Part shown: positions 46,108-57,999 of the stretch, in pieces
Layout of the letters: every line of letters starts with the position of its first letter
How positions within the stretch are numbered: position 1 is the first letter of the stretch
Assembly: GCA_932294295.1 (NCBI GenBank)
Contig: OW028576.1
Span: forward strand, 46,346,628-46,410,627
Direction of reading: 5' to 3'
Length of the DNA stretch: 64,000 nucleotides
From: Alitta virens
Lineage: Eukaryota > Annelida > Polychaeta > Phyllodocida > Nereididae
Made by a program: the position numbers and the translations under genes
Notes under the pieces: generated by a model
What the model was told of the DNA's origin: nothing
What the model saw: only the letters and a program-made list of their open reading frames with translations
Database searches by the model: none

Positions 46108-46114
46108 TTTTATA
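46108..46114 (-). promoter_or_regulatory. TATA box of the peptide-precursor gene
   Basis: TATAAAA on the minus strand is 52-58 bases before the start codon at 46056, with a TCAGTC initiator-like word between them. Confidence 0.55.
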
Positions 46115-46577
46115 TTACAGAGCACAGGCATAATTATGCAGAGAAAATATTTCATTTCATAACAATGCCCAATATGGGCCTGTTTATCTGCTTACAAATC
46201 CAATGCAGGTCCTTCAAAAATTGTTATGAATAAAAATAAAGCTATTAAAGTACATATGAGTTAGTTATCACTGTCAACAATTGCCTGTTAGTACAGAGAC
46301 AGCAGATGTTGTAAAGTAAATTGCATTGGGGAAAAATCATTGAATCATCAACATGCTTTGTAATTTCCATGAAGAATGTCAACATGACTTTAGTCACGTT
46401 TCACAGTAATCGTAAAATTAATTTTTCCCCAATTTTCAATATGACAGTAATGCCTCTCTTTAAACAATGACACACCATGCTTCATTTCTCAAGCCTCATT
46501 ACCAAACAGAGCAGCAATTGTGACGTCACAATGGCCATTGTTTTGACATAGTAAAACTACAGTGCTCAGCTGGCCTA

Positions 46578-46675
46578 CCCAGATTGAATTCCAAATTGTA
46601 TCGACGTCGGTGCAATGTCAGCAATGTCAAAATGATGTAGAAACGATGCTGGCCCGATTTGGAATGCTATAGATA
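46578..46675. mobile_element. Short MITE, second copy of the 36013-36134 family
   Basis: TACCCAGATTGAATTCCAAA at the left and ATTTGGAATGCTAT at the right mirror each other and match the 36.0 kb copy, including an internal GTC.GCAATGTC stretch. Confidence 0.55.
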
Positions 46676-46734
46676 ATTGTGAAGGCATCTGCCAATTCCA
46701 TATTGGCCAGCTCTGATGAATGAAGGTCCTGGTG

Positions 46735-46790
46735 TATGGTCCCTAGTACTCGGTGTCTATGCTGAGGCAAATAAAAGTGTGGACTCCCCC
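46735..46790 (+). repeat. Fragment of dispersed repeat X
   Basis: CTCGGTGTCTATGCTGAGGC followed by AAATAAAAGTGTGGACT matches repeat X at 1-260 with an internal deletion. Confidence 0.5.
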
Positions 46791-46861
46791 TCTCTCGCCT
46801 CACCAATCAACCCTTGCTAGTGATAAAAACTTCCCTTAGAGGGCTGTGCTTTCTGTATCTA

Positions 46862-46955
46862 GATGTCTATCTATCCATCTATCCTTTTATCTATCTATCC
46901 ATCTATCCATCTATCCATGTATCTATATATCTGTCTATCTATCTATATATATATG
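46862..46955 (+). repeat. (TATC)n microsatellite
   Basis: Runs of CTATC/CATC/TATA tetranucleotides over about 95 bases. Confidence 0.9.
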
Positions 46956-47084
46956 TCAACAATATTTATACTTAAGAAACATATAGAACATGCAAGCTTC
47001 ACAATTTTCATGGTTATATCATATTTGAAATTAATAGCACAAGCATTTCAAATCCAATAAATGTAATGGAGGCCATTAGGGATG

Positions 47085-48621
47085 CAATTTTTTTTGGATT
47101 TTTAAGTGCATTTATAATAGTCGGTTTTTTAAAGAAAGAGGCTGGATGGATGGGTCCTTTGGCACCATGGCAACTGCACCTGTGGGTCACGTGACCATCC
47201 TAACAACCATACTTGCTCCTTAGCAACCATTCACACCATTGTTTTACAGGTACCTTGATTGAGGCTGAATGGCAGGTCACACAACTCCACAAAACATTTG
47301 GCCTTTTCGAACTCTGACTGAACAGGGAGAAAAAATGCAGGGGGAGTGGCAACATTTTGCCTATTGTTATTTTTTTTTTAAATAGGATGTACATCTGAAA
47401 TTAATAGCACAAAATTTAAAATCCATTAAATTGTAATGCATGCCATGACATATGCAAAATGTTAAAAACTCTCTACCCCAGTTTGGTTGTAGGGGGTTGA
47501 TAAATTCAAGTGCATGTATTGTAGTGGGCTTTCTAGTGGTCGGTAGTCTCATGTTGCAGAGCAAAAATTTCGATATCATAAGCACTTTTAAATTAAAGCA
47601 GCCTTAACTTGTGATGTAATTCCATGAACATGCTATGTTTTCCACTTCTTTGATTAAATAGTAATACTAATTTGGTGTCTGTTTAGACACTTTTCACTTT
47701 TGGTTGTTCATGTAGTACAAGAACAAAAAATTGGCTATTGAAGAATAAGTTTTATTTTTGACACATTTAATCAATTTTGTGCTCTACTAGAGTCCCTCAT
47801 CTTCTCAACCAGTCAGCCGATATTCTATTTTATTTATAAAATGATTTTCTGTATACATTCCATCAGATTTAGTGTAGATCCGATGAAAATCTAGAGCAAC
47901 AATAAAATTATTCACTTTTTCATAAAGTTTTCATTTATATGCTTTCATAATATGTGGACAGGATATGTAACATAAAATAACGGTTTCTAAAATGGCTGGA
48001 AATTTACAAAAAAAACACAAAAAAACTGCTTAAGATAAATTATCACCTCCAAAAAAATTGTGATGATCACATGTAGCATTTTTGTCCTGTATAGAATTAT
48101 AGCTGAAATATTGACTAGCAAACTTCATTGAGTATGAATACTTTTGCAACCCCACTGTATTTGTATATCTAGTCCACTAAAGTCTTCATGGTTGATTTTG
48201 TCCTTATCACAGCACACACAAGCAATACATGACTAATCTTAATAACTTGCTCAATAGGTGGCTCTGGAGGTCTTGGTTAGCACTTCCCCTATGTCATGAA
48301 TAATCAAGACTGCCCATAACAAACGGCCATGATTATGACAAGGTAACAAAAGGGGGGGGGGGGAGAGTAACCATTAATATATATTATATATAAACAGTAA
48401 ATAATGTCATTGCGTCATCTAATTATGTCAAAAATTGCCTACATTTTTGACAATAGGACAAAAACACAATTATTCTGTTGAAAATTCATTCTTCTTTTAT
48501 AATCATTATAATTTGTGGCTGCATATAAAATGTCTGTCTGTCATGCAGGCGTCTAAGGGTTTGTAATTTTGCATTCATTTTTAAAGAGTTATTAGTAAAA
48601 AATTCAACTTAGTATGCATGA
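47085..48621. other. Intergenic with inverted dispersed repeat and poly-G tract
   Basis: 47085-47310 is the inverted mate of 40395-40640. A run of G lies at 48352-48364. Otherwise there is no feature up to the 3' end of the WSC gene. Confidence 0.45.
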
Positions 48622-48627
48622 TTTATT
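48622..48627 (-). terminator. Polyadenylation signal of the WSC-EGF-PAN gene
   Basis: TTTATT on plus (AATAAA on minus) is about 120 bases past the stop at 48745. Confidence 0.5.
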
Positions 48628-48744
48628 ATGCAATTGCATTACACACCTGGAAAAATAAGTAAACAATGCTAAATTGATGGAAATATAAAAGCAACAGAAT
48701 TTCATAACTATCATAAGGTTGATATTGCGTGGTGTTTCACCCAT

Positions 48745-51700
48745 TCACTCAATATAGTGAACACCGGGGATAGAAGTCAGTTTATGCCTACAGTAAGCTT
48801 TCAGTTCACATGATTTTGTCGATTTTTCATAGTTAAATGATCCGCAAAGAGAATCTTTCTGACATGTTTCGACACATCGATATAGAGGAGCAGTGAACTG
48901 AGCGATGTCGTATCCCAGGACGGCCATGTTAGGTTTCCTCTGAAGGCGAGTGTAGGATATGTTGGAGATGTTTTTCGAGAGGTCGCACACTGAAAGTAGA
49001 TCATGGAAACAGCATTGAATCTTTGTCATAAAGGCAGCATGTTCAGGACAAGTCATCGTATTCACTATAATGTCAAACCATGCAGTAAATTCAGCGGATG
49101 GTCCTTATTTGGATGAATAATAGTTTCGCTCAGGCTGACAATGATTCTGCAGGGCTGAAAACCATTATTTGGGGTCATACTGTTGCGTATTTTAAATGTC
49201 GTGCCCTTGTTGAGAAAGGTTCATGCTTGAATAGATCTGCTAGACAGTTCAGTGTAGTAATTCAGCTTAAGTGAGAGGCTGCCACGGCAGCTCATGGTGC
49301 CACGGCAGCTCATGGTGCCACGATTGAGTAAGTAAGTAAGTAAGTAAAATTTTATTTCAAGTCAGACAATATCATCAACAATAGAACAGAAGCACACAGC
49401 ACAAAGAACAATGAGTATTTACAGATGAAAGATGAATGAAATAAAACTATCAGGTACATAAAAGGCAAGTGCCACATTGACACTCAGGTTGCTACTTAAG
49501 TACATAACTTTTAAAACCATTAAAATCGAAAGCCTTAACGGTATCAGGAATCTTGTTCCATAGCATAGCCCTTTGGTAACACAGTGAAATCCATGTCTAA
49601 TAAGAGTCTTATACATTGGTTGTCTTAGCATATTGACATTTCTAAAATTGTACTTCTTATCTTGTACTACGAAAAATTCTTTTGACATTGGTGGACATTT
49701 GTTTTGCACAATCTTTTAAACAGTTAATATGATAATTCTTTGTCTATACACATACAGAGGTGATCTTTTTGCTTGATCTAAAAGTTCCTTATAGGTCGAC
49801 GAAAAATCTTAGCACAAAACTCTTACAGCAAGTTTAAGTAAATTTTCTAACTTCCGTGCATCTACTATTTGACAGTGATGGTATACAATGCTACAGTAAC
49901 TTAAGTTTGATAAAATAAATGCATATAGGAGTTTGATCTTACATGGCAAGATAAGTACCCGAGACAAACGAGATAATACATTGATTTGCTTAGTTGCTTG
50001 GATAGATATATTCTTAATATGATTAGTAAAACTTAAATCATTGTCAATGGTGACACCTAATAGTTTAATATTCTTTGTTGGATTTATTATAATTCCATTT
50101 ACATGCAGTGTAAGATTTTCATGCCAGTCAATGGCAAGTATACGTACAAGCTCTTTCTAAATTAAATTGAACAAAATTAACATCATTATGACAAAAAGAC
50201 AACGTATTATCATCAGCATAATTATATCACTCAATAATTTGCAATATTGATATAAGATCATTTACATAGATGTTGAATAGCACGGGTCCCATCCATGGCT
50301 ACACAGCTGACAGACATCTTATTATCAATGGCATATTTCCAATCCTCCACACATTTACTGATACCATAATTTGTACTGTACATACCTCTTTAGGCAGAAA
50401 GCTCATCAGACAAAGTATCATTGAAGAAAGTCATAAGTTGGACACATATAATGCTTTCTGGAACTTTAGACATTGCAGTACGAACACTCACAGGCCTGTA
50501 GTTATCTTTACATAAACAGTCATTCTTTTTAAAAACATGAGACACTTCTGCATGTTTACAGTGATCTGGAAAACATTCATCATCAATACATCTATTGACT
50601 ATAACAGCCAGTGAAACACTAAGTGCATGACCACCTATGTTAAGAATATGTGCAGGAATCCTGTCATAGCCACAGGCTTTACCAACTTTCAGTTTGATAC
50701 CTTTGAGCACTGTATCAGAAGTGACTTTAGAAAATTGAAATTTATATTTTCTTTCAGCTTTTATATGTACTATAGATGGATGATTCTTATAGCAATCTAT
50801 TAGTGAACAACATAATCTATTATGTTTACCTTATACTGCTTTTTATGGTGGACCAGGCAATGTAATATGCTCAACCATACACGTGGTCCTTGAAACCGCC
50901 TAGAAAGACACCCTATTCTTGGGGAAGTTAACATGCAGAGGTAGTTGTAATTGGCTCACTCTTTTTTCGAACATGTCTAATAAGTATATAATGGTTTGGT
51001 GATTCTGGACACTTTTTGTGGTGGCTTGCGCTCATTGCCCGTGTGTAGGGGTAATTTAAGTGCACAGGTCATAATAATAAAAAAAAAAGGCTTTAGACTA
51101 ATAGTACTGAGACAATAAAAAGCAACACAATACAGGCACACCAAGACTTATTCAGACACTTTCAGAATTTGATGCACACTTTTGAAGAATTATAAGTGAT
51201 TTAGGGTAAAGTGGCATCAAATTCTCTGGTAACATTCAAATCTATAGATCAGTGGCTCTCGGTGGCTGTGGTTTCAATGCAACATGGTAGTTTATAAGTT
51301 ATTGAACGTTATATATTTGTGAAAAGTCACAAGCGTATGAATAATTTTTGGTTTGATTGTACATGCAAACCAATTCAATATGTAACTGACATACCCTCAA
51401 GAAGGTCAGAGCACGTTGGTCCACCATAGGTTGGTGCACAGACACCTGGGCACGGTCCGTTGAATTTATCGCAGGGGACCATGTTCTCACAGTGACATCG
51501 GCCAGTGCAATTTACTCCAAAGTAACCATTGGAACATTCTGCAAAAGAACATCTCAGAAATATATTTTGCTTTATAGAATCTTTTGCAGGCGACCATGTC
51601 CTCACAGTGACATCAGCCACTGAAGTCAACCCCAAAGTAACCAGTGGGACATTCTGCAGCAAGTAATGATGAAAGTAATACTGTTGTTATTGAGTGTGTT

Positions 51701-54700
51701 GAAAGTGCCTGTGATCAGCCTATTCCAATATACAATTGAATCTGTATTGAACATGTATTATCACATGCCATATGTTTATCTATATTTATGTAATACATAG
51801 TTGAATTGTGAGCATAAAAGTTGCTGCTACATTTGCATAATCTCACTTCATGACCCATGAGCTATATATCTCAGCAGGATGTACATTATACTCTCTGTAT
51901 TTGCTGGGGCAAGTGTAAGAACCCACCAATATGGTTAATGTGTAACAACTGGTGTGAACTCCACACAACCTTATCGTCTCATCATTACATCCGTCTTTGG
52001 CAGCCGACTACATAATTAGACTATTCTTCATACAGTAGATTGAAGATGATACAAAAGAAAAATACTATTTGAAATGAAGTGGAAAAAAAACAACAATAAA
52101 ACTCACCCTTCACACAGGGTCCCCCAGGGTAACTCCCCATCCAGCCATTTTCACAAAATCCAGGGCAGACACCAGTAAGATTGTCACAGGAGACATCCGT
52201 TAAACAGTGTTCATTCACTAGGCACACTTAAATATTCAGACAAAATGTTCATTACAGTTTCATAGACATGGAAACTAAAATTCAGAGGATGTCATACAAA
52301 TTTAGGAGTCTTATTGCAATTGTAAATGTACATAGGAAATAAAATTACATATACATAATAGCCTGGACAAAAGAGAACAAAAGTAAGTATAAACACAAAA
52401 TATGTCAATAAAATATAAAACAGTATACTGTGTCTTAAAGACAAGTGACTAGTGTCTGTCATGTCTTCACACTTTTTGGAGAGACTGCCTTTGCTTGAAT
52501 AAAAAAAACATGACTCAAGTATATTTGAATGAAGATGCATCAATAGATAGATAAACATTGCATAATTTAACGAAATATTTGACATAATTATTACCTGCTC
52601 GATAAAGACTGATACGATTACCACCCCCTCCGCATGGGGATCCATCAGCACAGTTTTCGTAACAGTCCCACGTGTTCATCGGAATTCGTCCATCACCTTC
52701 CCACTGCAAGTCGTTGCCACAGTAACAGCCCATTCCTCCATTCTAAATTTCAAAATCTTACTGAAGTACAAAGTCACTCATCAATTGTTTTGTTGCTTAT
52801 GTTTGGTCAACGTTGCATTTTCTTCATTTTAGAACCTCATGCTCCTTTCAATCTCTCCTAGTGAAGTTGGCATATCTTTATATCTTGTGTATATTATGTT
52901 CGCATCAAACAGTCTGCTATGTAGGATATATGCTTTTTTCATGATCACTCAATTGCAGTTTGCATTTTCTGAATTTTTGTCTGATTTTACCATGTTCATT
53001 TTCAAGTGCAGTTTTTAGATTTCTTTCTCAATCAAGTACCAAGAAGTAGCCTCTGAATTTTAAAGTTTTCAATACCCTTTTTTCACAGAGCAGCCATGTT
53101 GGCATTGACCTCTCTTTGTTCTCAGACTTATGTATTGTCACGTCACCAGTACACAATGGCTATGGTGAGGTCTCAGAGTGCAAGAGCAGTAGTCAAGTAA
53201 TGACTTCATAACATATGATGTAATTAAATTAAGTCAATAACTGCCATGCAGTAAGGGTGTATGGGGAAAAGTAGCATTCTGGTCCTTACAACCTTTGTTT
53301 GAAGACTAAATCATGTAATCAGGTCATTGAGTGTATTGATAACATCATAAAGATTTTCGGGACTGGTATGCAGCTCCCCCTGCTAACCTTAGTAAGAGTC
53401 TCACATTATTGAATATAATATTGGCAGCTATTTTTTTGGAATTATAGGTTTTATCTACAACTCAGATAAAACGTTGCATCGGCTCAATGTACTCCCATAG
53501 TGTATGTATATCAGATCAATGTTAGACCAATGTTGGGCCAACTTGACACGTTACCTGGGAATATTGCTTTATTAAAAATGTTGCACCTCAAATGAATATA
53601 TGACTCGCTATACACACCATAATCCCAGCATATGTGGCCATTTTCCTCATGCAGGCTTTAGTACATTGAGAAACATCCATCTTGATACCAGATCCCACTT
53701 GCACAGGAGTTCCCACTATTTCTGATGCATTGCCTGCTGACCAACAACCTATGAAACGTTCATCGGTGGTAGGACTGCCTGTAATAAGATAAATGCATAT
53801 CCATAACTTCTTGCTCAGTGATTGCGTGTTGGGCTTCCAGCCACTGGGTCCAGGGTTCAATTCCCAGCCGAGCACAAATTGGATGGCTGTTTCATTCATC
53901 ATCTCATTGCCATGGTCCCTGCCTGTCCTAATTAGCCCATCCAATATCCACACTTCCTGTTACACCTCTGCTAATATGTTTGCCAACGTGGCTTAGGTGC
54001 AAACATAAAAATTGGCAATGACAGTGAAAAATGTAATTTAAGCCTTTTTGGATTGAGGTTGCAATGTTTCACAGAATTGGGTTCTAATGTATACCTAATT
54101 ACGTACACTAATTCTAAAATAATATAATAAATTCCTGTGATTATTTACTTTAAAGGGAGCATATTTTAATTTAATCTATGCCTGGTTGGCTTTAATTAAG
54201 TAATAATTTAAGGAAATATGAATATATAATTTACTGGATAATTGTAAATGTAGTTTTCTGGTTACTCATTGGATGTTGGGAAAAAGAACCTTAGATTGCA
54301 GTGTGTCCAAAGTCTCACCTGATGTAATCTTGTGCACAGCAAGCAGCCTTGTGTCCCCTAATGTTAGTCCACAGTTAAAGAATTGGTATTGGTGAAAACA
54401 TATTATGCACCCAAACATAGTTCCATGTTTGTCATATCCACTGTTACCACAATGACAATCTCTGCCCCATCCGCCCTGAATAAGCAGATTGCAATCTAAT
54501 TATCAATATACATATATGATAGATTAAGAATAAGCAACCAATTGTCTGGTGCCTTACACACAATTGATTGTTTGCGTGAAATTTAGTTATAAATTGCATG
54601 ATTTTGCAAGTGAATCTATTTTAAAATCCAACTATTAAGTTTTATTACCAAGCAATGTGAAAATTACATAATAATCTCCTTAAATCCGAAACCATGATCA

Positions 54701-56017
54701 TGGTCAAATTATAGTGCAGGAAATAAAATGGGAATTTCGCAATGCCAAAATGCTGGTCTAACTTGGAAGGATGTTACATTTAGGACCTCTGCTCAAAACA
54801 AAAGAAATTATAGAAGCTTAAACATCGCAAACAAAATCATCTCTGTTCAATGATATTTCCTGATTTAAATTAACAAGAAAATTGAGTTTAATTTTTAGAT
54901 TTAAATTATAAAATATGCCATGATTTTGACGATACTTTTTTAGTTCTAGCACAATGAGTGTAACATTTTTGTAGTTTAGACAGGTAAATATTGCACTCAG
55001 GTAACATACTATAGCTGGTCAATCTATAGGATATTACTTTAGTGCAATATATAATATAGATTAGTCTCACCTGTCATTAGTATCTAACAGGCCAATCTAT
55101 AGTATGTTAGCTCATTATGATGTAAAGATGTAATTCAATAGCACTGATAAGTTAATCATATTGTTTCACACCTATTCCGTTCTTTTTGCTTGTAGTTCAA
55201 TTACTTCAAACTAAATTACAGCAACACAAAGCAAATTTGTAGTCTGTTTAATGCAGGTACAGTAAGTTTCATAAAATACAGACAACTTGAGACAGCTGTA
55301 GCAAACTATTCCTTGCTATAGATATAAAAAAAAGATTAAAAAAAAAGTAGTAATTGTCACAGGTTTATATTGGTCTTGAGCTGTAAATAAGGGGTGCCTG
55401 GTGCCAAATCTATCATTATATTTAGGAACTTGGATGCTATTACCGCCATTCCGAAGTATCCAAATCGGTTAGACTCACACACCGCAGCACAGTCTCTCGC
55501 ATTCATTGGATGTGAGGCCCACCAAAAGAAAACCCATTCATGTCTGATGTCCTTATAACAGCCAATGTAAGAATAGGGAACTGCATGCCCTGAAAATTAA
55601 ACAGTAGTTTTCTGAATGGATGAAAGTGATATCAGTACCATTGTTTGTTTGGTTGAGCAATTCTCTACAGAAGAACTTTAAGAGTTAGCATATTCCTTTT
55701 TCGATGTCATGATGATGTCCAGTCAATCTGACATCTGAATACAATATTGCTGCCGATATAAGAGCATGTAACAGGCCCTGGAATTTAAACAGTAGTCTTC
55801 TAAAAAAGGAACAGTGTCACCAGAACAACAGCTTTTTTGATTAAGCAATTCTCCACAGAACAGTTGTTAGCACACCAATTTTATAACTTTATGCTGATGT
55901 CAGGTTAATGTATAGTATGTTACCTGAGGGCAATATTTAATATATATCAATCTCACCTGTCTCGTTCAACAGCACAGCTGAAATTTGCAGCAACAAACTT
56001 GTTATGCTTGGCAGCAT
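48745..56017 (-). CDS. Secreted WSC-WSC-EGF-EGF-PAN protein (8 exons, 393 aa)
   Basis: Minus-strand exons: 56017-55957, 55589-55444, 54475-54319, 53778-53618, 52742-52595, 52226-52107, 51538-51395, 48989-48745. All junctions have GT/AG and matching phases. Order: signal peptide (MLPSITSLLLQISAVLLNET); WSC 1 (YIGCYKDIRHEW, FGYFGMA, RDCHCGNSGYDKHG); WSC 2 (FIGCWSAG, QCTKACMRK, NGGMGCYCGNDLQW, CYENCADGSPCGG); a partial EGF-like module (NLTGVCPGFCENGWMG); a laminin-type EGF module (CSNGYFGVNCTGRCHCEN, GPCPGVCAPTYGGPTC); and a PAN/apple-like end (LYRCVETCQKDSLCGSFNYE, KSCELKAYC). Each WSC domain is split by a phase-0 intron. WSC and PAN domains bind carbohydrate or protein ligands in known families, so an extracellular recognition or matrix role is likely. 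There is no membrane segment. A retrotransposon fills the last intron. Confidence 0.85.
49326..50830 (-). mobile_element. 5'-truncated, frameshifted non-LTR retrotransposon
   Basis: On the minus strand the RT domain is recognisable: KACGYDRIPAHILNIGG and CFPDHCKHAEV with NYRPVSV (50710-50390), GPVLFNIYVNDLI and the catalytic YADD (50220-50209), then an end with YNFRNVNMLRQPMYKTLIRH and LNGFKS-like words (49700-49480). Frames are broken several times, so it is inactive. The 3' terminus is a (TTAC)n tail, seen on plus as GTAAGTAAGTAAGTAAG at 49327-49348. It lies between the EGF and PAN exons of the WSC gene, in the same orientation. Confidence 0.85.
51570..51655 (-). pseudogene. Truncated duplicate of the laminin-EGF exon
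   Basis: Just upstream (minus strand) of the good EGF exon at 51538, the sequence after CTGCAG repeats its first half: TGYFGV, then an in-frame TGA where Arg should be, CHCEDMVACK, with a Cys changed to Phe. It is a partial tandem exon duplication that cannot be coding. Confidence 0.7.
51890..52015 (+). repeat. Diverged copy of dispersed repeat X
   Basis: TAATGTGTAACAACTGGTGT, CGTCTCATCATTACATCCGT and CTTTGGCAGC follow the order in repeat X at 1-260. It is intronic in the WSC gene. Confidence 0.5.
53812..53945 (+). mobile_element. tRNA-derived SINE, second copy
   Basis: The body CAAATTGGATGGCTGTTTCA, CATCTCATTGCCATGGTCCC and TGCCTGTCCTAATTAGCCCA matches the SINE at 13.5 kb; the head has lost its A box but keeps GGGTTCAATTCC. 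It is antisense within the WSC gene intron, about 35 bases from the WSC 2 exon acceptor. Confidence 0.75.
55030..55330. repeat. Partial duplicate of the WSC gene's exon-1/promoter region
   Basis: 55119-55325 matches 56210-56420 (AATTCAATAGCACTGA, TTAATCATATTGTTTCACA, GCAAATTTGTAGTCTGTTTA). 55055-55085 resembles the exon-1 donor region at 55945-55965 (TCTCACCTGTC). The part that would hold the start codon is deleted. A smaller duplicate of the exon-2 acceptor region lies at 55775-55875. Confidence 0.6.
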
Positions 56018-56055
56018 GTTTCACGTTATGCATCAGATCATCAAAAGTTACAGAA

Positions 56056-56061
56056 TTTATA
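56056..56061 (-). promoter_or_regulatory. TATA box, WSC-EGF-PAN gene
   Basis: TATAAA on the minus strand is about 40 bases before the start codon at 56017. Confidence 0.45.
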
Positions 56062-56977
56062 TCTATAGAAGCAAGTAATTTGAGTTAACTCTTAGCCCTT
56101 TAATGTTAACAAGTGCATTTAGTGTTAAGCCCATCTGACAATATGCCATTCATTTATCAAAACTAATTTTAAATGTCAGTTTGGTGCTGTTCACGGTCTA
56201 TCAAACACTGATGTGAAGATACAATTCAATAGCACTGAAAAGTTAATCATATTGTTTCACATCTATTCAGTTCTTGGTGCTTCTAGTTCAATTACTTCAA
56301 ACTAAATTACAGAAACACAAAGCAAATTTGTAGTCTGTTTAATGCAGGTACAGTAAGTTTCATAAAATATGGACGACTCGAGCCAGCTGTTGCGACCTAT
56401 TCCTTGCCATACATATAACTGTTAGTTACCTAAGGAGTTTGATTCTGGCAAATGCCCATCATTTTCCCTGCAATGAAATCTTGGAGTACGTCAGCTGTGA
56501 CATATCATGCCATGGGTATGTTTCCCCATATTAGGCCTACATGTACATTAAATTGTATAATACTTGTATAATATGCTATGATGGCATTAAGTTGACATAT
56601 GTGATATGTAATAAGTGATTCTAAGTTCTTTACAAGCTTAATATGTTCATTTTAGAATGAGCAGAAGAAAAGGCCCGAAGGACAAATTTATTATATTCTT
56701 GGTTTCCTGATGTGAAACAGTTTGGTTGAGCAGTCTAGAATTTATTAAACTTGTTCGGGCGTTATGTATCAGGTCAGTTTGTGATATAAACCTCTCAGTT
56801 TTCTAGTAGGTATACCATATTAGCCAGATGCCATCTTGGCATATTAGGCCACATAAATACAAATGACAAAAATAAGTTATAAAAGAAAATAATCGTAATC
56901 ATCAGCAAATAAACATATATATCTAGACTAAGTATGGAAGATTATCCTAGTCTCTTACACTCATATAATGACTAAGT

Positions 56978-57291
56978 GAGTTTAGTGCAATATAGCGGAC
57001 GCAAATTTATGCCCATATTTGGCGTCCATGAAATATGAAATTTATTTTGCGAGTTTGAAGTTCTAGCACAATTAAAATAACATATGGTGTAGAGTAGCGG
57101 GGGTTTGGGGCAGCAGCTCCCTAATAAACTGTGTTTTTCGTGATCATAAAAAAACCGACGTCATAAAGGCACTTCCAACTTGACGAGTTTGTGACTTCAC
57201 ACATTGAATTCAAGCATATTTACGTCATAGCCCTGGCAATGAGCCGCTAAATATGGTCATAAATCTGGGTCAGCTATGCTGCACTTTTTCT
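56978..57291. mobile_element. MITE family 'GTGCAG', copy 5 (8 bp TSD)
   Basis: Ends GAGTTTAGTGCAATATAGCG and TATGCTGCACTTTTTCT, the family in reverse orientation, flanked on both sides by GACTAAGT (8 bases). Confidence 0.8.
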
Positions 57292-57299
57292 GACTAAGT

Positions 57300-57999
57300 T
57301 ACATAGCTTTAAAATGTGTATATATGAATTTATAAGATATAATGTAAAACATATTAAAACATATTTATATATCAATATCAATAGATGTGTGCGTGTGTGT
57401 GTGTGTGTTATTGTTTAACGCCTCATCAGCACCTGACTGGGCTATGTAAACCAGAAGCATGTACAAAATCGATAAGTGTCTGCGTTGGATAGCTGGAGCA
57501 GCTTGTGCAATGCGCACTGTCCTGCTATAGCCACTAGGGATAGAGGACTTCACCCCAAATGTTTCCATTCTCACCGCGTGGAGGCCCAGGACCTTCGAGG
57601 GCCAACATCAATAGATAAAAAAATATTATGAATATTCTTTTTATAAGCATAATAGGAACGATTACTCTGGACATATTTTGTCATGCAATTCCAATAAAGG
57701 GCAACTCTATACCGACATAGAGGGCACCTCTATACCAACAAGTACTTGTTTTTATAGTGGAGAATATTAGGAGCAACTTTGTCGTAATATGACATTATGG
57801 CCTTTAATGATTTATCAGATAATTATGAGTTTCACTGTACTTTATGAACTCTAAATTTGAGTACTTTTAACAACAAATTGATTTTTTGGACTGTGCAATA
57901 ATCACATTTCATATTAATTTTGACATGGTTTTCACTCATTTCAAAACATTTTCCACCGTTGCTACTACTTTTTTTCGCGCAAACAATTCACCAAGCACG
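57300..57999. other. Intergenic, (TG)n at about 57388-57409
   Basis: A short GTGTGCGTGTGTGTGTGTG run and then CTCATCAGCACCTGACTGGG, a SINE-like fragment at most. No gene recognised. Confidence 0.4.

Noticed and set aside
51570..51655. An additional EGF exon of the WSC gene
   Set aside because: It contains an in-frame stop and a lost cysteine and has no donor site.
53588..53953. Start codon at 53953 for a separate minus-strand protein
   Set aside because: The upstream part is the antisense SINE; the true WSC 2 exon starts at the acceptor before 53778.
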